Shown one piece after another: positions 26,359 through 34,821 of a stretch of 64,000 bases of DNA; positions within the stretch are counted from its first letter, which is position 1, and each line of letters opens with the position of its first letter. Location of the stretch: assembly GCF_029626225.1 (NCBI RefSeq), contig NZ_JARUBP010000001.1, forward strand, positions 3,224,001 through 3,288,000, written 5' to 3'. The stretch comes from Asanoa sp. WMMD1127. Lineage in GTDB: Bacteria > Actinomycetota > Actinomycetes > Mycobacteriales > Micromonosporaceae. The translations under genes were made by a program, and so were the position numbers. Under the pieces are notes generated by a model, which searched no databases, was not told where the DNA came from, and worked only from the letters and a program-made list of their open reading frames with translations.

Positions 26359-27183
26359 TCACCGATAGAACGAGATGCGTCGATCGAGGGCGATCGCCAA
26401 CACCTGCTCGACGGTCAACACCGCGCCAGCCGGACTGTCCACGTTGATGCTCACCATGGATCCATCCGGCTTGTCGACCCGCATGTCGATGACGACGCGT
26501 CCCGGTGCCGGCCCGACGAGCGTGGTCGTCACGACGCGTACACCCCCGGGTCCTGCTGTCTCCACGCACGACCGCTCGGGCGCGGCGACGGGCGAGGGCG
26601 GCAGCCATTGCGTGCCGCGGTCCTCGCCGTTCGGCTCGCAGAAGGAGTCCTCGATCAGGCGCTCCGTGGAGACGCCGATGCTGCCCTGCTTGCCCGCTAC
26701 CTCGACGGTCAGCGGCTTCGGCATGTCGTAGAAGAACCTCGCCGGATAGGTGCCGCCGGTCCCGGTCGGGGTGGACGGCACGTTCCGGCGAATGACCGTG
26801 GGCATGCCGTCGATCCGCACACCCGGCACGGCGTCGCGGATCGCTCGCGGAACAGCGGCCTGCAGGCGCGCGATGGCCTGCGCGGCGCTCTCCTTGGAGT
26901 CGACCCCCCGCAACGTCGAGGGAACCGGGGGCCGCGGGCTGCGCGCCGCTTCGGTCGTCGGCGTCGGCGTCGCGATCGCCACCGGCCCCGACGAAGGCGG
27001 TGGCTTGGAAGCGACCGCGAAGCCGCCCGCCGACGCGGCGGCGACGACGGCGATCCCACCGGCGGTCGCCCCGATCCGCTGGAGCGCGAGCTTTCGCCGC
27101 GCCCGCCCGATCAAGGCGTCCACCGTGTCCTGCGGCGGCGGCTCGGGCGGAATGGTGGCGTCGAATAGAGTCCGGTAGCTCAT
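26359..27183 (-). CDS. Sigma-factor-associated membrane protein (anti-sigma-like)
   Basis: Protein of 274 residues with a short cytosolic N terminus (MSYRTLFDATIPPEPPP), one transmembrane helix (GGIAVVAAASAGGFAVA, about residues 42-58), a Pro/Thr linker and an extracytoplasmic domain (RFFYDMPKPLTVEV and ISINVDSPAGAV-type segments). This is the layout of CU044_5270-type proteins encoded after SigE-like sigma factors. Its ATG overlaps the sigma gene stop codon (ATGA), so they are co-translated; an anti-sigma or signal-receiving role is inferred. No classical zinc anti-sigma motif is seen. Confidence 0.72.
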   Translation of the reverse strand: MSYRTLFDATIPPEPPPQDTVDALIGRARRKLALQRIGATAGGIAVVAAASAGGFAVASKPPPSSGPVAIATPTPTTEAARSPRPPVPSTLRGVDSKESAAQAIARLQAAVPRAIRDAVPGVRIDGMPTVIRRNVPSTPTGTGGTYPARFFYDMPKPLTVEVAGKQGSIGVSTERLIEDSFCEPNGEDRGTQWLPPSPVAAPERSCVETAGPGGVRVVTTTLVGPAPGRVVIDMRVDKPDGSMVSINVDSPAGAVLTVEQVLAIALDRRISFYR

Positions 27184-27692
27184 GGGATCCGCCTCATCTC
27201 GTGGTGTGTCGACGACAGCGCGCGCAGGGTCTCGAGCCCGCGCGCGGTCTGGCTCTTGACCGTGCCGAGCGATACGCCGAGCACGTCGGCGGTCTCCTCG
27301 ACGGACAGGTCGCAATAGAACCGAAGGACGAGCACGGCCCGCCGGCGCGGCCCAAGCCGGGCGAGGTAGGAGTCCAGCGTGAGCCGGTCGACACTGTTCG
27401 CGTCGGCGGCATCGACTGTGCCGTCCGCCGGGAACTCGTCAACCAGACGCTCGCGGCGCCAGGGCCGACGCGTCTCGTCGATCACCGCCCGGGCCAGCAT
27501 CCCGTTCACGTAGGCGTCGACGTCGTTGATCTCCGAACGGCGGCGCCAACGACGGTACAGCTTGCCCAACACCGTCCCCACTAGGTCGTCGGCCAGGTGC
27601 CAGTCGCGACACATCAGGTAGGCGGTCCGTCGCCAGGCTGCCATCCGCGCACCCACGTAGTCGCGGAACGCCGCCTCGTCCGAGGTCGTCAT
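27180..27692 (-). CDS. SigE-family (ECF-like) RNA polymerase sigma factor
   Basis: Sigma-70 family factor of 170 residues with region 2 (AYLMCRDWHLADDLVGTVLGKLYRRW, i.e. the DDLV core-binding segment near residues 34-40) and region 4 (LGPRRRAVLVLRFYCDLS, then VEETADVLGVSLGTVKSQTARG near 125-155). It directs polymerase to a small regulon, often envelope stress genes. ATG 27692 places the N terminus at MTTSDEAAFRDYV, typical of the family; the ribosome site is weak. The downstream anti-sigma-like gene overlaps by four bases. Confidence 0.9.
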   Translation of the reverse strand: MTTSDEAAFRDYVGARMAAWRRTAYLMCRDWHLADDLVGTVLGKLYRRWRRRSEINDVDAYVNGMLARAVIDETRRPWRRERLVDEFPADGTVDAADANSVDRLTLDSYLARLGPRRRAVLVLRFYCDLSVEETADVLGVSLGTVKSQTARGLETLRALSSTHHEMRRIP

Positions 27693-28590
27693 GCGGTTCA
27701 CTTGCGCCTCATGCTCAAGGGACGGACGCGATGGCGGCCGAGGTTGCCGTTGACAAGGAGTCGCAAGCCGCGCACTCAGAGAACCGAACTGATCACTTTG
27801 CGTTTGCATCGGATATGCCCAGCACAAGGCCGCGCGAATCGCGCCCGCCGAGGCGCCGTACCTAGTGGAAGGCAAGGCGGCCACCCGACTTGCTCGAACG
27901 CAAGCCCTGTGGATTGAAAGTCCCCTGACCGCCGCTTTCCGACTCTTCCCGAAGATGAGTCCGGGCATGACCAGGGAACGTAGCTGAGCATCCGAACGTG
28001 TCCGCGCTGGTCGCGCTGCCCTTCCTCGGGATGCTTGTGGGCGAACTAAGCCACACCTGTGAAAGCCGTCTGCCAGCGTGCCACGCTGTCCGCCTCAACC
28101 TGTCGACATCCGAGCCACCACGGAGCAACCAGGCTGTGATGCTCAAGGGGATAGGGGGACCGGCAACGACGTCGAACCACCGCCCAGATCAGCGATGAGG
28201 GTCGTCTTCGGGATTACGCGAGTTGCGAACGCCCGAGCGCCATCGGAGCAACACGCGATCCACGAGAACTGGAGCGCTCTTAATTCCCACGACTGGCAAA
28301 CTGACATGCCGACCGAGTTCTGCGATGGATCGCGTGATGGCCGCCGTTCGAATGGGAAGCGGCGCGTCGTGCCCTTCCCCTACTAGGGCCGCTCGCCAGG
28401 CCCCGGCCGGTCCGAACCATCGCGGGGTAGGAATCTCCACAGCGAACCGGTCCACAATGTGGAACATGCCGTCGGTCTCAGCGCGGCGCGACCAGCTTGG
28501 TGACCACCTGCAGGGGCCGCGAGCTTCTGTATTACGGGGTTGCCCAGGACCGCTGGGATGCCGCGTCAGTGATACACGACGACCTTCTAG
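27693..28590. other. Left junction of the accessory region, no supported gene
   Basis: About 900 bases. The first 250 resemble backbone composition; from about 28000 the sequence becomes less GC-rich. Short open frames exist on both strands (for example 28189-28467 minus and 28223-28612 plus) but none has a convincing start, domain or coding pattern. It probably contains the sigma-factor promoter and the left boundary of the island. No direct repeat of the tRNA-Arg 3' end was found by eye. Confidence 0.5.
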
Positions 28591-29130
28591 CTACGGGACG
28601 CGTTCGGTGTAGTCAATACGCAGGGCTCTGAACATTGCCCTGACACGCTTCAAGACCATGAAAATTGTAAGCAGCATGTGGATGCCCACCATGATGATCA
28701 GCGCGGTAAGCGTCCGGTCCAGCGGTTTGTCAGTGTCTGCAAACATGACTAGTCCACCGAGGTAAGTCGTGAACAGAATACCGACAAACACTGCATAGCT
28801 GACCTTCGCACGGAGCTCGTCAGCCAGCTGATCGACAATCTCCCGAGCGTGCATCGGGAGACGATCCGTTGCCCTAGCCGTCAGATCGAAGAGAAGGACG
28901 AACACGTTGAAGATCAGGCCGGTGAAGATTGCGACCGCAGCGAGGACATCTGGGATGTTTCGAGCACGCCCCTCAAACCACCACGTAACGGCCGCAATGA
29001 GCACCGGTGAGCCCAAATAAACCAGGTAGTCGGTCGGGCGAGGTTGCTTGGTATCGAAGTTCCGCAGTGTGTCGAAGTGGTCGCGGACGAGCACAACGGC
29101 AGAGAACTTGCTGTTGTTCGTGCCTCGCAT
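28591..29130 (-). CDS. Four-helix membrane protein in putative defence island
   Basis: Protein of 179 residues with four hydrophobic helices: LVYLGSPVLIAAVTWWF (about 37-53), VLAAVAIFTGLIFNVFVLLF (about 63-82), AVFVGILFTTYLGGLVMF (about 115-132) and LTALIIMVGIHMLLTIFMVL (about 142-161), with short charged loops. Start ATG at 29130 has GAGGAG upstream. It follows the 303-residue unknown gene by 61 bases on the same strand, so the two probably form one unit: a membrane effector or channel paired with a cytosolic sensor would fit the island, but this is inference only. Confidence 0.7.
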   Translation of the reverse strand: MRGTNNSKFSAVVLVRDHFDTLRNFDTKQPRPTDYLVYLGSPVLIAAVTWWFEGRARNIPDVLAAVAIFTGLIFNVFVLLFDLTARATDRLPMHAREIVDQLADELRAKVSYAVFVGILFTTYLGGLVMFADTDKPLDRTLTALIIMVGIHMLLTIFMVLKRVRAMFRALRIDYTERVP

Positions 29131-29191
29131 CAGTTGGCTCCTCGGGCGTGAGCTGGAGTGCGAGCGTCTCGTCCGACCAATCTCCAGTGTC

Positions 29192-30103
29192 CTACCCGGG
29201 TACGACAGTCATGCCAACGGCTCGGGACACCTCCTCGACATTCGCGTGGACCTCCTTGTAGAAGGTCTCGTCGTCAGGTCGCAAGTGACCAGGCAGGTCG
29301 TACACGAAGGAAGGCACACGATCCGAGGTGATACTGAGGGTGGTGCTCCTCTGACCTACGGTCATCGCTACGTTCAGCTCGTCAAACTCGATCCCAGAGA
29401 GGTGCAACAACCGCATCCGCGCGGAGCTATCGTCGCCGCGCAACTTGGCGATCAGCCTTCGCTGAAACTGCTTGACCTTGCCCGGCGTGATCTTGAGTTC
29501 GAGGCGCCCGGTCTCGGCGTCTTCATCGGACAAGTCGACGGCGTCCGCGATGTCTGCCGGGAGACCATGTCGCCTAAGCGTGATTTGATGGGCATTCGCC
29601 TCCTCTAGCAACCTGGCGAGACCGGCTTCGTCGACCACCGCAGCAACGTCCAGGATGTAGTTTCCGCTGAACTCCTTGAAGCGTCGCGACAACGCTGGCG
29701 CCAGCAGAGATTTGGCGCCCGCCCTGCCCTGTACCTCGAGAACAAGCAGTCCGGTCGTCGACTGCGTAGGGGCGAGCACGAGGCACCTCAGTGTCGTGTG
29801 TTCAATGTGATGGTCGTCGCGGACGAAGAGGACGGTCTCCTCGTCGTCCTGATGATAGAACTCCGACGTCTGCCCGCTGGCTCCGACATAGATCGAGAAG
29901 CGCACCGAGCGCCCAGCCGGCGTGACCTGCTTCAGTCTCAGATGCCGCTGCTTGTCGGTCACCGGGTGGGTCGAGAGGCCACGAAGGATGCCGTAGAGCA
30001 GCGGAAGCGCGTCCTGCTCGCCGTCGAACTTGCCCAGTGGGGCAGGGCTGCCCCCGTGCGAGTGCACGCGGAACGCGTACAGCGAGTACCCGTGTCTAAG
30101 CAT
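29192..30103 (-). CDS. Uncharacterised island protein paired with membrane protein
   Basis: Protein of 303 residues with no membrane segment. No family recognised with confidence. It has a beta-rich N-terminal half (SLYAFRVHSHGG, VRFSIYVGASG, ETVLFVRDDHH, TGLLVLEVQGRAG) and a C-terminal helical/strand region (RLELKITPGKVKQFQRRLIAKL, FDELNVAMTVG). The pattern of a central LLVLE strand and a DUF-like C-terminal is reminiscent of phage-defence sensor proteins such as KwaB, but no specific motif supports this. It is divergent from the ParB-like gene with about 450 bases between. Confidence 0.6.
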   Translation of the reverse strand: MLRHGYSLYAFRVHSHGGSPAPLGKFDGEQDALPLLYGILRGLSTHPVTDKQRHLRLKQVTPAGRSVRFSIYVGASGQTSEFYHQDDEETVLFVRDDHHIEHTTLRCLVLAPTQSTTGLLVLEVQGRAGAKSLLAPALSRRFKEFSGNYILDVAAVVDEAGLARLLEEANAHQITLRRHGLPADIADAVDLSDEDAETGRLELKITPGKVKQFQRRLIAKLRGDDSSARMRLLHLSGIEFDELNVAMTVGQRSTTLSITSDRVPSFVYDLPGHLRPDDETFYKEVHANVEEVSRAVGMTVVPG

Positions 30104-30557
30104 CCGGCGACTTCCTCGAGGATCACCAAAACTTGTCTCGACATGCGAAAGTTGGTTCTACCAGCCATAGATGATCTCCCGCCGGCGGCCTCACCTTCCA
30201 AAGGAGATGGTCGCAAGCATGTTGAGCACGGCCGCGCGGGCGGGCCAGACGTGCCTCCACGGTCTTCTGGCTGCGCTCTACTGCAGGCGGCTTGACCACC
30301 GCCACCACCAGGTCGGTCCCCGTCAGCGGCACCTGCTTCGGTCGGAGCCAGAGGGTCCGTTGCTAGGGGCGGGTCGGCTAGTGACGCCAGTTTGACTGCG
30401 TGGTGTGCCGAGGCCCCGGGGCCTGCACATCCATCGTCCTTTCGCCTCAGGCCGCCCATTCGAGGGCGTGAAGTGTCAGGAGCAGCGTGCAGAATGGACC
30501 CATACAGCTGTGAGGGCAGCACAACACGAGAGCGTCCATCCCCAACTTGGAGAAGCG
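30104..30557. other. Divergent intergenic region of the island
   Basis: About 450 bases between two divergently transcribed units, so it should hold promoters for both. The frame of the ParB-like gene stays open back to 30405, but that upstream part has no ribosome site and looks non-coding. No palindrome or repeat stood out. Confidence 0.5.
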
Positions 30558-32033
30558 GTGACGGAGAGTAACCGTAAACAGTACCTCCTACGAGCGTTGT
30601 CCGATCACAACCACGAAAGCGATCCTGAGACCGTAAGGATCCCCCTCCGAAACACGAAAGTGCTTCCAGTAATCGAGGTGCCTCTTGGCCTTCCCCTCCT
30701 CAACGCTGACAGCTTTCGCATCGCGCCACAGCTGGCGGAACACCCCGACCGCGATCTCGTCCTCGCCGATCCTAGTTCGCAAGAGGCGCAGCAGATCGTC
30801 GCAGAACTTGTTCGAACCTCTCATCGTAAGGCCGAAGAGCTAAAGGCAAACCTGCTCGCAGAAGGCGGGCAAACGCAGCCCGGTGTGATCACACGCGAAG
30901 GAAAGCTGATCAACGCAAACACGCGCTGCGTTCTGTTGAGAGAGCTCCAGAGTGAGGGCCGCGGGCCCACGGGGACACTGCGCGTAGCTGTATTGCCGAG
31001 CGGCGTCACAGACGCTGAACTACTTGAACTCGAAATGGTGCTTCAACAGCAGATTGAGCTCAAGGACAAATACCGCCTTGTCAGCGAATTAATGATGATT
31101 CAACGCCTCTACGGCGAGGGGTTCACCGACGAGCAGATCGCTCGCAAGCTCCGAAAGAAGGGCAAGGATGTTCGGGAAAGTCGAGAGATCCTTGCGCTCA
31201 TGCATCGCGCACGAAGTTTGGTCGAGAATGTCCTTCCGTTGACTTCATTCGACGACACAGAGGATCGCCGCCAAAACTGGGCCGAGCTACTACGTGACAC
31301 GAAAGCCCTAGACAACAGCGACGGCTACCCGGCCGGCGACATGCACATTAAGCGCTGGCTGATTGCCTACTTCTCGCAAGTTGGGTCTGTCCACAAGCTC
31401 CGGGGAGCCCAGGACGACTGGGTGGAGCGCGACGGCGTGGTAGAAACGCTCAAGAGCCACGAACAACTGCGATCTCTTCTCCCTTCTAATCAAAGTGAAG
31501 CCAATGACCCAGACGCGGCGATCCAAACCGCGAGCGGCAATGGCGTTAATCAAGTCGTGCCGGGGCAAAGGGACGTTGGCAGCGGTGATGATCTGGGACT
31601 TGACGTCCTCGGAGATGAGCCCGACGCCCCCGAGACAGTCGCGACCGCTCAAGTTGACGCAATCCTGAATCTTGTTGTAGCTGCGAATGAGGCTGGCGAC
31701 AAAGACGTTCAACTGCCCGACGGTTCAACTATTGTCGGCACAGAAGTCCTTGGCGTCGTGCGGCAAAGTGTAGAGCTGGCCCTCGATTCCGCAAAACGTA
31801 GGAAGCGTTCGGGCGGGCGGTTCAATCGGCCAGTCGCTGAGCTCGATCGTGCCCGTCTGGCATTGAAGTCAGCATCGGACGCTTTAGAGGAGGTGAGTAA
31901 TGACCCCGGCTTCAGGCCGCTACTCACCCGCGCCGCGCAGACGGCCGAAGAGCTATCCGGTCTACTCAGCCAGATTCGAGCCCAGCTTGACCGACAGGTG
32001 TCGAACACGATTCTCGTAGGTGAGGAGGCGTGA
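30558..32033 (+). CDS. ParB/sulfiredoxin-fold protein, first gene of a candidate defence cassette
   Basis: Protein of 491 residues. A ParB-like N-terminal domain is visible: AEELKANLLAEGG, then QPGVITREGKLINANTRCVL near 105-125, the site that in this fold binds or cleaves nucleotides/DNA. A ParB-type helix-turn-helix follows (EMVLQQQIELKDKYRLVSEL, YGEGFTDEQIARKLRKKG near 175-205). The remaining 250 residues are helical and acidic in the middle. GTG 30558 has GGAG at five-base spacing; the frame upstream to 30405 lacks one. Stop overlaps the next gene's start (GTGA). Role in recognising or marking DNA is inferred from neighbours. Confidence 0.8.
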   Translation: MTESNRKQYLLRALSDHNHESDPETVRIPLRNTKVLPVIEVPLGLPLLNADSFRIAPQLAEHPDRDLVLADPSSQEAQQIVAELVRTSHRKAEELKANLLAEGGQTQPGVITREGKLINANTRCVLLRELQSEGRGPTGTLRVAVLPSGVTDAELLELEMVLQQQIELKDKYRLVSELMMIQRLYGEGFTDEQIARKLRKKGKDVRESREILALMHRARSLVENVLPLTSFDDTEDRRQNWAELLRDTKALDNSDGYPAGDMHIKRWLIAYFSQVGSVHKLRGAQDDWVERDGVVETLKSHEQLRSLLPSNQSEANDPDAAIQTASGNGVNQVVPGQRDVGSGDDLGLDVLGDEPDAPETVATAQVDAILNLVVAANEAGDKDVQLPDGSTIVGTEVLGVVRQSVELALDSAKRRKRSGGRFNRPVAELDRARLALKSASDALEEVSNDPGFRPLLTRAAQTAEELSGLLSQIRAQLDRQVSNTILVGEEA

Positions 32034-33955
32034 CAGACACCTCGGGACCACGCCTAAGCATGACCTTGTCGGGCACTCCCGTCCGTATCTATTTTGAACG
32101 GCACAATCTTACCGACGACCAATGGGCGGAACTCGGACTCCTTATCGCGGAAGAGCAGCCGCGGCCTGGTCAGCGAATGAAGGTACGTCCAGAGACGCTT
32201 CTTGCGCGCCGAGGCGGGCTGCGGGGTCTGCTGGGTAGACATCAAATCCGCCTAGACCCTGACCAGGCGGTCCGGCGTCTTCTCGAACAGACCAAGGCGG
32301 ACGACCAACTCGCGCTGACGTCGCTCGACTCCAGCCGGGCAGACTCGGAGCTACCTGCAGCGCCGTTCGTGGGACTACAGCGGGTCCAGTCGAGGCGGCT
32401 ACGCCGCGAGCTTCGCCGGTTCCAGCAGCGTGACCTTGAGAAGCTTCAAGGGCTAGCGCACGGCGCCAACTTTTCCGTTCCTGGAGCGGGCAAGACCACT
32501 GTCGCCATCGCCCTACACCTCCATGCCCAAGAACAAGGTCGCGTCGACCGGCTCTTGGTGGTGGCGCCTCTCTCAGCCTTTGACGCGTGGGAGGAGGAGG
32601 CACAAGGCATCGTCGACCCACCCTTGTCAATCGGCCGCTGGCGTGGTGGCGCACTCCCAGCGACCGACGTCGTCTTGGTCAACTACCAACGGCTACCAAA
32701 CTCAACAGACCGTCTTACGGAGTGGATGACTCGCGAGCGAGTGCACCTTGTCGTTGACGAAGCGCACCGAGCGAAGCGTGGTGCGGCCGGCGGGTGGGGC
32801 AGAGCGCTACTGGACCTTGCACCGTTGGCGGCACGCAGAGACATACTCACCGGTACGCCTGCGCCTAACCATCCGCGGGACCTGAGGGCGCTCCTGGACA
32901 TCCTGTGGCCAGGCGGAAGGGTGTCGGCGCGGCTACCTCGGCAGGCGATGCAACAAGAGCCTCCAATGACCGCCATGGCCTCGGTTGCTGAAGCGATTCG
33001 CCCGATCTATGTCCGGACCAATAAGCGCGAGCTTGAGCTTCCCGACGTAGTCGTTGGCCGCATACGCGTAGCGATGAGTCCGCTGCAACGTCAAATCTAC
33101 GACGCGATGTTAAGCCAATATGCCGGTATGTTCGATCTCGACCGTCGAGATCGCACAATGTTCGCGCAGATGGGCGACGTCGTCATGTACCTATTACAAG
33201 CCGCATCTAGCCCCCAGCTTTTGGCACGAGGCGCGGGTCAAAGCCAGAGTTATCGCTATCCCCCGCTCGCTATCCCGGCCGGAAGTCGGCTTGCGAGGCT
33301 GGTTGAAACGTATGCGGCGCACGAGGTTCCGGCCAAGGTTCAGCGCGCCTGTGCGATCGTCTACGAGAATTCTATGGCGGGTAGAAAAACGCTTGTATGG
33401 TCCAATTTCCCCGACAACCTTCTCGCATTGGAGGTACAACTTGCGGGACTCTACCCTTCCGTCATTTATGGTGCGATTCCGAGTGACGAGACAGCGCAGC
33501 CAGGGGTTCGGACTAGAGAACGTGAGCTCGAACGCTTCCGCAGCGATCCCAGATGTATGGTGCTTCTGGCAAATCCCGCAGCGATGTCAGAAGGCGTGAG
33601 CCTTCACAGGACGTGTCACGACGCCATCTACCTGGATCGAACGTTCAATGCCGGCCAGTATCTTCAATCCCTTGATCGAATTCACCGCTTGGGCCTCTCT
33701 CCCGACGTTCAAACGAACGTGACACTATTGCTGGCCGATGGAACGATCGACGACCGTGTCGATAGGAGGGTCGCAGAGAAGACGAGACGGCTGTCGCAGA
33801 TGCTCGACGACCCAGGGCTAGTGCAAATGGCTCTCCCGGACGACGACGATTCGGGAGACTTGGTCGACGATCCGGAAGACTTGGAGGAGATTCTTGAGCA
33901 TTTGGGTGGCGCTCGAACGGATGTATCGGAGCGATGGGAGGTCCAACCCGCATGA
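32030..33955 (+). CDS. SNF2-family DNA-dependent ATPase/helicase
   Basis: Superfamily 2 ATPase of 641 residues. Motif I is SVPGAGKTTVA near 149-158, motif II VVDEAHRAKRG near 240-250 (DEAH), motif III ILTGTPAPN near 271-279, motif V NPAAMSEGVSLH near 520-531, and motif VI QSLDRIHRLGLS near 545-556. Both RecA lobes are complete, so it should translocate on DNA with ATP. A 130-residue N-terminal extension (IYFERHNLTDDQW start) is unassigned. It is translationally coupled on both sides: GTGA with the ParB-like gene, ATGA with the nuclease gene. Expected to be the motor of the cassette. Confidence 0.9.
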   Translation: MTDTSGPRLSMTLSGTPVRIYFERHNLTDDQWAELGLLIAEEQPRPGQRMKVRPETLLARRGGLRGLLGRHQIRLDPDQAVRRLLEQTKADDQLALTSLDSSRADSELPAAPFVGLQRVQSRRLRRELRRFQQRDLEKLQGLAHGANFSVPGAGKTTVAIALHLHAQEQGRVDRLLVVAPLSAFDAWEEEAQGIVDPPLSIGRWRGGALPATDVVLVNYQRLPNSTDRLTEWMTRERVHLVVDEAHRAKRGAAGGWGRALLDLAPLAARRDILTGTPAPNHPRDLRALLDILWPGGRVSARLPRQAMQQEPPMTAMASVAEAIRPIYVRTNKRELELPDVVVGRIRVAMSPLQRQIYDAMLSQYAGMFDLDRRDRTMFAQMGDVVMYLLQAASSPQLLARGAGQSQSYRYPPLAIPAGSRLARLVETYAAHEVPAKVQRACAIVYENSMAGRKTLVWSNFPDNLLALEVQLAGLYPSVIYGAIPSDETAQPGVRTRERELERFRSDPRCMVLLANPAAMSEGVSLHRTCHDAIYLDRTFNAGQYLQSLDRIHRLGLSPDVQTNVTLLLADGTIDDRVDRRVAEKTRRLSQMLDDPGLVQMALPDDDDSGDLVDDPEDLEEILEHLGGARTDVSERWEVQPA

Positions 33956-34728
33956 GGCAGCAACTCCGTGCTGCGCTCTATGTCGCGAGGACCATAGACA
34001 CAAATGGAAGCCACATAACTGCCGTCGCTCGAGCGTACGCAAATGCCACGACAGGCGGCGTCCACCGGTCCGAGGAACTGAGAGAAAGCGAACGGGCACT
34101 TTTGTCGGCTGGACTGCTTCGGCGACTAGGCGAGCGCATCGTGCCGGTCCCCTTGCTTTGCGCCATATCGGAAATGGCGGATGACGACGCTGTTACCGTA
34201 CTCGCGCCACTCCTCTATGCCGAGTTTGAAGGTCGCCGTGCCACGGCATCACTAGGCGCAGAGGGGCCGGTCGAAGCGGGGCTTTTCGATGATCGTAAAG
34301 CCGAGGTCGGTGCGGCGGCAGAAGTTGTCGTCCTCGAGTATTGCCGTTCACAGTTGTCAGGACTTGGGCGTGACGACCTCGCGCAGAGGACTCAGCGGGT
34401 CAGTCTCATATCGGATTCGCTAGGTTTTGATGTTCTTGCCCCAACCATCTCTGGGCCAGCTCGACAACTCGAGGTTAAAGGCCAAAGCGCCCTTCCAGGT
34501 CCCACGGCCCGCTTCTTTATCAGCAGAAACGAGTATGAAGTCGGCAAGCGTACCGAGCACTGGGCACTCGTCTGCTGTGCCTTAACAATCGGCGCCGCGT
34601 CCTTGGCCTGGTGCCGCGCCAGAGTCCTGGGGCCATACCTGCCAGTAGACCGAAATGGCATATGGACAGAGGCGTTAGTTACGCTCCCACGGGGCGCCCT
34701 GACGGCAGGGGTGCCTGATCCACTGTGA
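33952..34728 (+). CDS. DUF3883 / PD-(D/E)xK nuclease-like protein
   Basis: Protein of 258 residues. The C-terminal half is a DUF3883 restriction-like fold: GFDVLAP near 158-164, QLEVKGQ near 172-178 (the catalytic D...ExK), FFISRNEYEVGKR near 189-201, and WALVCCAL. The N-terminal half has winged-helix-like helices (RQQLRAALYVART, ERALLSAGLLRRLGERI). It is therefore a good candidate for the DNA-cutting subunit. ATG 33952 overlaps the SNF2 gene stop codon (ATGA), which fixes the start and shows tight coupling. Confidence 0.82.
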   Translation: MRQQLRAALYVARTIDTNGSHITAVARAYANATTGGVHRSEELRESERALLSAGLLRRLGERIVPVPLLCAISEMADDDAVTVLAPLLYAEFEGRRATASLGAEGPVEAGLFDDRKAEVGAAAEVVVLEYCRSQLSGLGRDDLAQRTQRVSLISDSLGFDVLAPTISGPARQLEVKGQSALPGPTARFFISRNEYEVGKRTEHWALVCCALTIGAASLAWCRARVLGPYLPVDRNGIWTEALVTLPRGALTAGVPDPL

Positions 34729-34821
34729 CACAAACATTCTTGATCCATGTCGCTCGGACCCGTACAATGCAGCGCTGTATGACCAAATGCGCTGTTGCGG
34801 ACAGAAAGAGTCGCCTTTCGG

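Noticed and set aside
28396-28425. CCCCGGC...CCGAACC segment near the left junction resembling the tRNA-Arg 3' end (possible att repeat)
   Set aside because: Similarity is broken by several mismatches and a gap, and does not extend through the T arm; not better than expected by chance in GC-rich DNA.
28591-30103. Firm assignment of the pair to the Kiwa system
   Set aside because: Only sizes and membrane topology are similar; gene order is reversed and no KwaB motif could be recognised.
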